Assembly (NCBI GenBank): GCA_019120525.1 | Contig: DWUW01000097.1 | Location: forward strand, 1 to 7,018 | DNA length: 7,018 bases | Direction of reading: 5' to 3' | Source: Candidatus Eisenbergiella stercorigallinarum | Lineage (GTDB): Bacteria > Bacillota > Clostridia > Lachnospirales > Lachnospiraceae | Part shown: piece by piece, positions 5,216-7,018 of the stretch | Numbering within the stretch: the first letter of the stretch is position 1 | Layout: each line of letters starts with the position of its first letter | Translations under genes and position numbers: made by a program | The notes under the pieces: model-generated | Databases searched by the model: none | What the model saw: the letters and a program-made list of their open reading frames with translations, nothing else | What the model was told of the DNA's origin: nothing

Positions 5216-5874
5216 CCGGAATATCCCCCATTCTGTCCGTCCAAACGATAAAGCCCATTTCTTTCAATATAATCCCGTACTGGCTCCGGAACCAGATAAC
5301 GGATGGAACGTCCTTCCAGGATCCGGTTTCTGATGTCCGAAGAGGAAATCTCCACATTGCCGGAGGGGATCAGATGAATGCTGCCATGGTATTTTTTCCG
5401 CAGATAGTCCGCCTGCGCGGAAAGGCGGCCGCTGCCAAGGTCATCCCGGACGGCGGCAAGCACTGCGGCTTTCTGGAAAATGCGTTCCGGAGCTTTCCAG
5501 CTTTCCATGGCAAACAGGCTGTCCGCCCCAACAAGAAAATAATATTCCGTGTCCGGATGGGCGTTGGTGAGCTGCTCCAGCGTCTCGCAGGTATAGGTAT
5601 AGCCTCCGCGCCGGATCTCGATGTCGGAAACCTGAAAATGCGGGTTGTCGGCAGTGGCCAGCTCCGTCATGTAAAGACGGATGTCCGCATCCAGGATCCC
5701 AGATTGTTCCTTCATATAGGAACAGCCGCTTGGGATGAACAGTACCTGATCCAGCCCGAAAGCGGAATAGGCATTTTCCGCCAGAAGCAGATGGCCGATA
5801 TGGATCGGATTGAAGGTCCCGCCCATGATGCCTACCCGCCTGACATTGGATTCCTTTTTATTTGGGAAGTTCAA
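5212..5874 (-). CDS. nadD: Nicotinate-nucleotide adenylyltransferase NadD
   Basis: NadD joins nicotinate mononucleotide and ATP to form deamido-NAD, an essential step of NAD synthesis in the cytoplasm. The 220 residues show the nucleotidyltransferase motif GGTFNPIHIGH (18-28, with His25 and His28), the central VGADSLFAMESWK (115-127) and the C-terminal ISSSDIR (176-182), a version of the family ISSTxIR signature. The start is TTG (5872-5874), with GGGAG about ten bases upstream. The next in-frame ATG would remove part of the first strand and sits directly before GGTF. The gene starts inside the last 17 bases of yhbY and ends overlapping yqeK, so translation of the three is probably coupled. 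Confidence 0.95.
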   Translation of the reverse strand: MNFPNKKESNVRRVGIMGGTFNPIHIGHLLLAENAYSAFGLDQVLFIPSGCSYMKEQSGILDADIRLYMTELATADNPHFQVSDIEIRRGGYTYTCETLEQLTNAHPDTEYYFLVGADSLFAMESWKAPERIFQKAAVLAAVRDDLGSGRLSAQADYLRKKYHGSIHLIPSGNVEISSSDIRNRILEGRSIRYLVPEPVRDYIERNGLYRLDGQNGGYSG

Positions 5875-6148
5875 TTTTCTTATGCTCCCTGCTTTCCTTA
5901 TACAGCACGATCTTCCGGCCGATCACCTGTACAAGCTGGGACTGGGTGCGCTCTGCGAGCATGGAACCGAGTTCGTTCGGATCGTCGAAGCAGTTTTTCA
6001 GCACTGCCACCTTGATCAGTTCCTTTTTATTAAAGGCCTCGGCGACCGCTTCCGTCACCTCAGGCGTGAGACTGCCTTTCCCGATCTGAAATACTGGATC
6101 CAGATCGGCGGCAAGGCTCTTCAGATAGGCTCTCTGTTTGCTTGTCAT
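5858..6148 (-). CDS. yhbY: YhbY-family (CRS1/YhbY domain) RNA-binding protein
   Basis: A small RNA-binding protein of 96 residues, associated with 50S subunit assembly in the family. A single CRS1-YhbY (CRM) domain spans almost the whole protein. The conserved loop GKGSLTPEV (23-31) corresponds to the GxxG-type RNA-contact motif. The C-terminal half carries ELIKVAVLKNC and the strand QLVQVIGRKIVLYK. The ATG at 6146-6148 is preceded by AGAGAGG at six bases' spacing. An in-frame TTG six codons upstream overlaps that binding site and is disfavoured. The 66 bp between obgE and yhbY contain a GC-rich, partly self-complementary segment but no terminator, so co-transcription is expected. Confidence 0.93.
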   Translation of the reverse strand: MTSKQRAYLKSLAADLDPVFQIGKGSLTPEVTEAVAEAFNKKELIKVAVLKNCFDDPNELGSMLAERTQSQLVQVIGRKIVLYKESREHKKIELPK

Positions 6149-6214
6149 AATTGACCTCTCTCTCAAAGGGCGGCGCGCCGGCCGGACGCAGACCGCGCTG
6201 ATTTGCGGGATTCT

Positions 6215-7018
6215 TTATTTATAGTAGTCAAATTTCAGCCCATACATGCGGACGGTGCTGCCCTCTTCAATGCCGAGTTCCTCCAGCTGCTCCAGAATGC
6301 CCGTTTCCTTCAGGAAGTTCTGGAAGAAGGTAAAGCCCTTTTCCGAATCCAGGTTGGTATAGCCAAGCATTTTTTCGATACGGGGGCCTTCTATGACATA
6401 TTCGTCCTCTTCCTCGTCGTAGGTCACGCTGAAGGGCTCGTCCGAGAAACGGTTTTCCAGCTCCGGGAAATATTCCTGCTCAAAGACCACAGGCTTGTCG
6501 TCCGCCTGATCCAGAAGGCCGCTCACATGGTAAAGAAGCTCCTTTAATCCCTGGCCGCTTACGGCGGAGATGGGGAAAACCTGAATGCCCTTCGGCTCAA
6601 ATTCCGCCTTTAAAAGCTCCACCGCTTCCGCAGCCTCGTCAGGAGCTGCGTCAATCTTGTTGGCGGCGATGACGGTAGGGCGGGACGCGATCTCCATGTT
6701 GTAGGCCTCCAGCTCCTTGTTGATGGCATAAATGTCCGCGATGGGGTCGCGTCCTTCGGTGCCGGCGGCGTCCACCATGTGGATGATCACCTTGGTCCGT
6801 TCAATATGGCGCAGGAATTCATGGCCCAGGCCAACGCCCTCCGAAGCGCCCTCAATCAGGCCGGGAATGTCCGCGATCACGAAGCTCTTCGCGCCGTCCA
6901 TGTCCACCACGCCCAGGTTCGGAACGATGGTGGTGAAATGATAATTGGCAATCTTGGGCCTTGCGTTGGTGACCCGGGAAAGCAGGGTGGATTTTCCCAC
7001 ATTGGGGAAGCCGACCAG
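6215..7018 (-). CDS. obgE: GTPase ObgE/CgtA, N-terminal part outside the window
   Basis: Obg is an essential GTPase that binds the 50S subunit, acting in ribosome assembly and ppGpp-linked growth control. The 267 residues seen here begin in the G domain. They contain G1 GFPNVGKST (3-11), the switch I threonines YHFTT (26-30), G3 DIPGLIEGASEGVGLG (50-65), G4 NKID (120-123) and G5 SAVSG (151-155). The Obg C-terminal (OCT) domain follows (about 193-267) with an acidic insert DEEEDEY. The glycine-rich Obg fold, about 160 residues, lies beyond the right edge. All GTP-binding motifs are intact, and the protein ends in the family-typical KFDYYK. It is the most upstream visible gene of the operon; its promoter is not in the window. 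Confidence 0.97.
   Translation of the reverse strand: MVGFPNVGKSTLLSRVTNARPKIANYHFTTIVPNLGVVDMDGAKSFVIADIPGLIEGASEGVGLGHEFLRHIERTKVIIHMVDAAGTEGRDPIADIYAINKELEAYNMEIASRPTVIAANKIDAAPDEAAEAVELLKAEFEPKGIQVFPISAVSGQGLKELLYHVSGLLDQADDKPVVFEQEYFPELENRFSDEPFSVTYDEEEDEYVIEGPRIEKMLGYTNLDSEKGFTFFQNFLKETGILEQLEELGIEEGSTVRMYGLKFDYYK

Noticed and set aside
5143..6015. A 290-residue open frame on the plus strand opposite nadD and the end of yhbY
   Set aside because: It lies entirely over well-supported genes on the other strand. Its start is inside the yqeK N-terminal codons and the product shows no family motif.
6149..6214. GC-rich segment between obgE and yhbY as a terminator or riboswitch
   Set aside because: The self-complementary bases overlap restriction-site-like palindromes only. 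There is no U tract, and 66 bp is too short for a recognisable riboswitch.

Overview
The window looks like chromosomal DNA of a Gram-positive Clostridia member, most likely Lachnospiraceae-like. The clues are moderate GC, AGGAGG-type ribosome binding sites, several TTG/GTG starts, Firmicutes-style LexA boxes (CGAAC-N4-GTTCG) and the gene order obgE-yhbY-nadD-yqeK-rsfS. No mobile element, CRISPR array, rRNA or tRNA gene was seen. The genus assignment is an inference.

Layout, left to right. Positions 1-2515 (minus strand) hold a two-component system: an OmpR/PhoB-type response regulator (1802-2515), followed with a 26-bp overlap by a large membrane histidine kinase that runs off the left edge (1-1827). 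A consensus-like promoter for the pair lies at 2615-2642. The stretch 2516-2873 has no gene but contains that promoter, three inverted repeats and a run of A/T tracts. Positions 2874-4079 hold an SOS module: a small membrane-anchored LysM protein resembling the cell-division inhibitor YneA (minus, 2874-3233), divergent from lexA (plus, 3459-4079). The 225-bp region between them carries four clear LexA boxes and one degenerate one, a perfect TTGACA-N17-TATAAT promoter for the LysM gene and an extended -10 promoter for lexA. A compound terminator (4118-4172) separates lexA from the convergent housekeeping operon on the minus strand (4215-7018). That operon reads, in transcription order, obgE (5' end missing), yhbY, nadD, yqeK, rsfS, with the last four overlapping end to start.

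How the genes work together. The obgE-rsfS cluster combines ribosome assembly and silencing (ObgE, YhbY, RsfS) with NAD synthesis (NadD) and dinucleotide-polyphosphate turnover (YqeK). The lexA/LysM pair is a checkpoint: RecA-stimulated LexA self-cleavage should release a very strong promoter for a division inhibitor. The two-component system has an unrecognised extracytoplasmic sensor, so its signal cannot be named.

The most interesting feature is the operator layout between lexA and the LysM gene. Two box pairs each overlap by one base in the same 13-bp register, and a single box fills the spacer of the perfect promoter.
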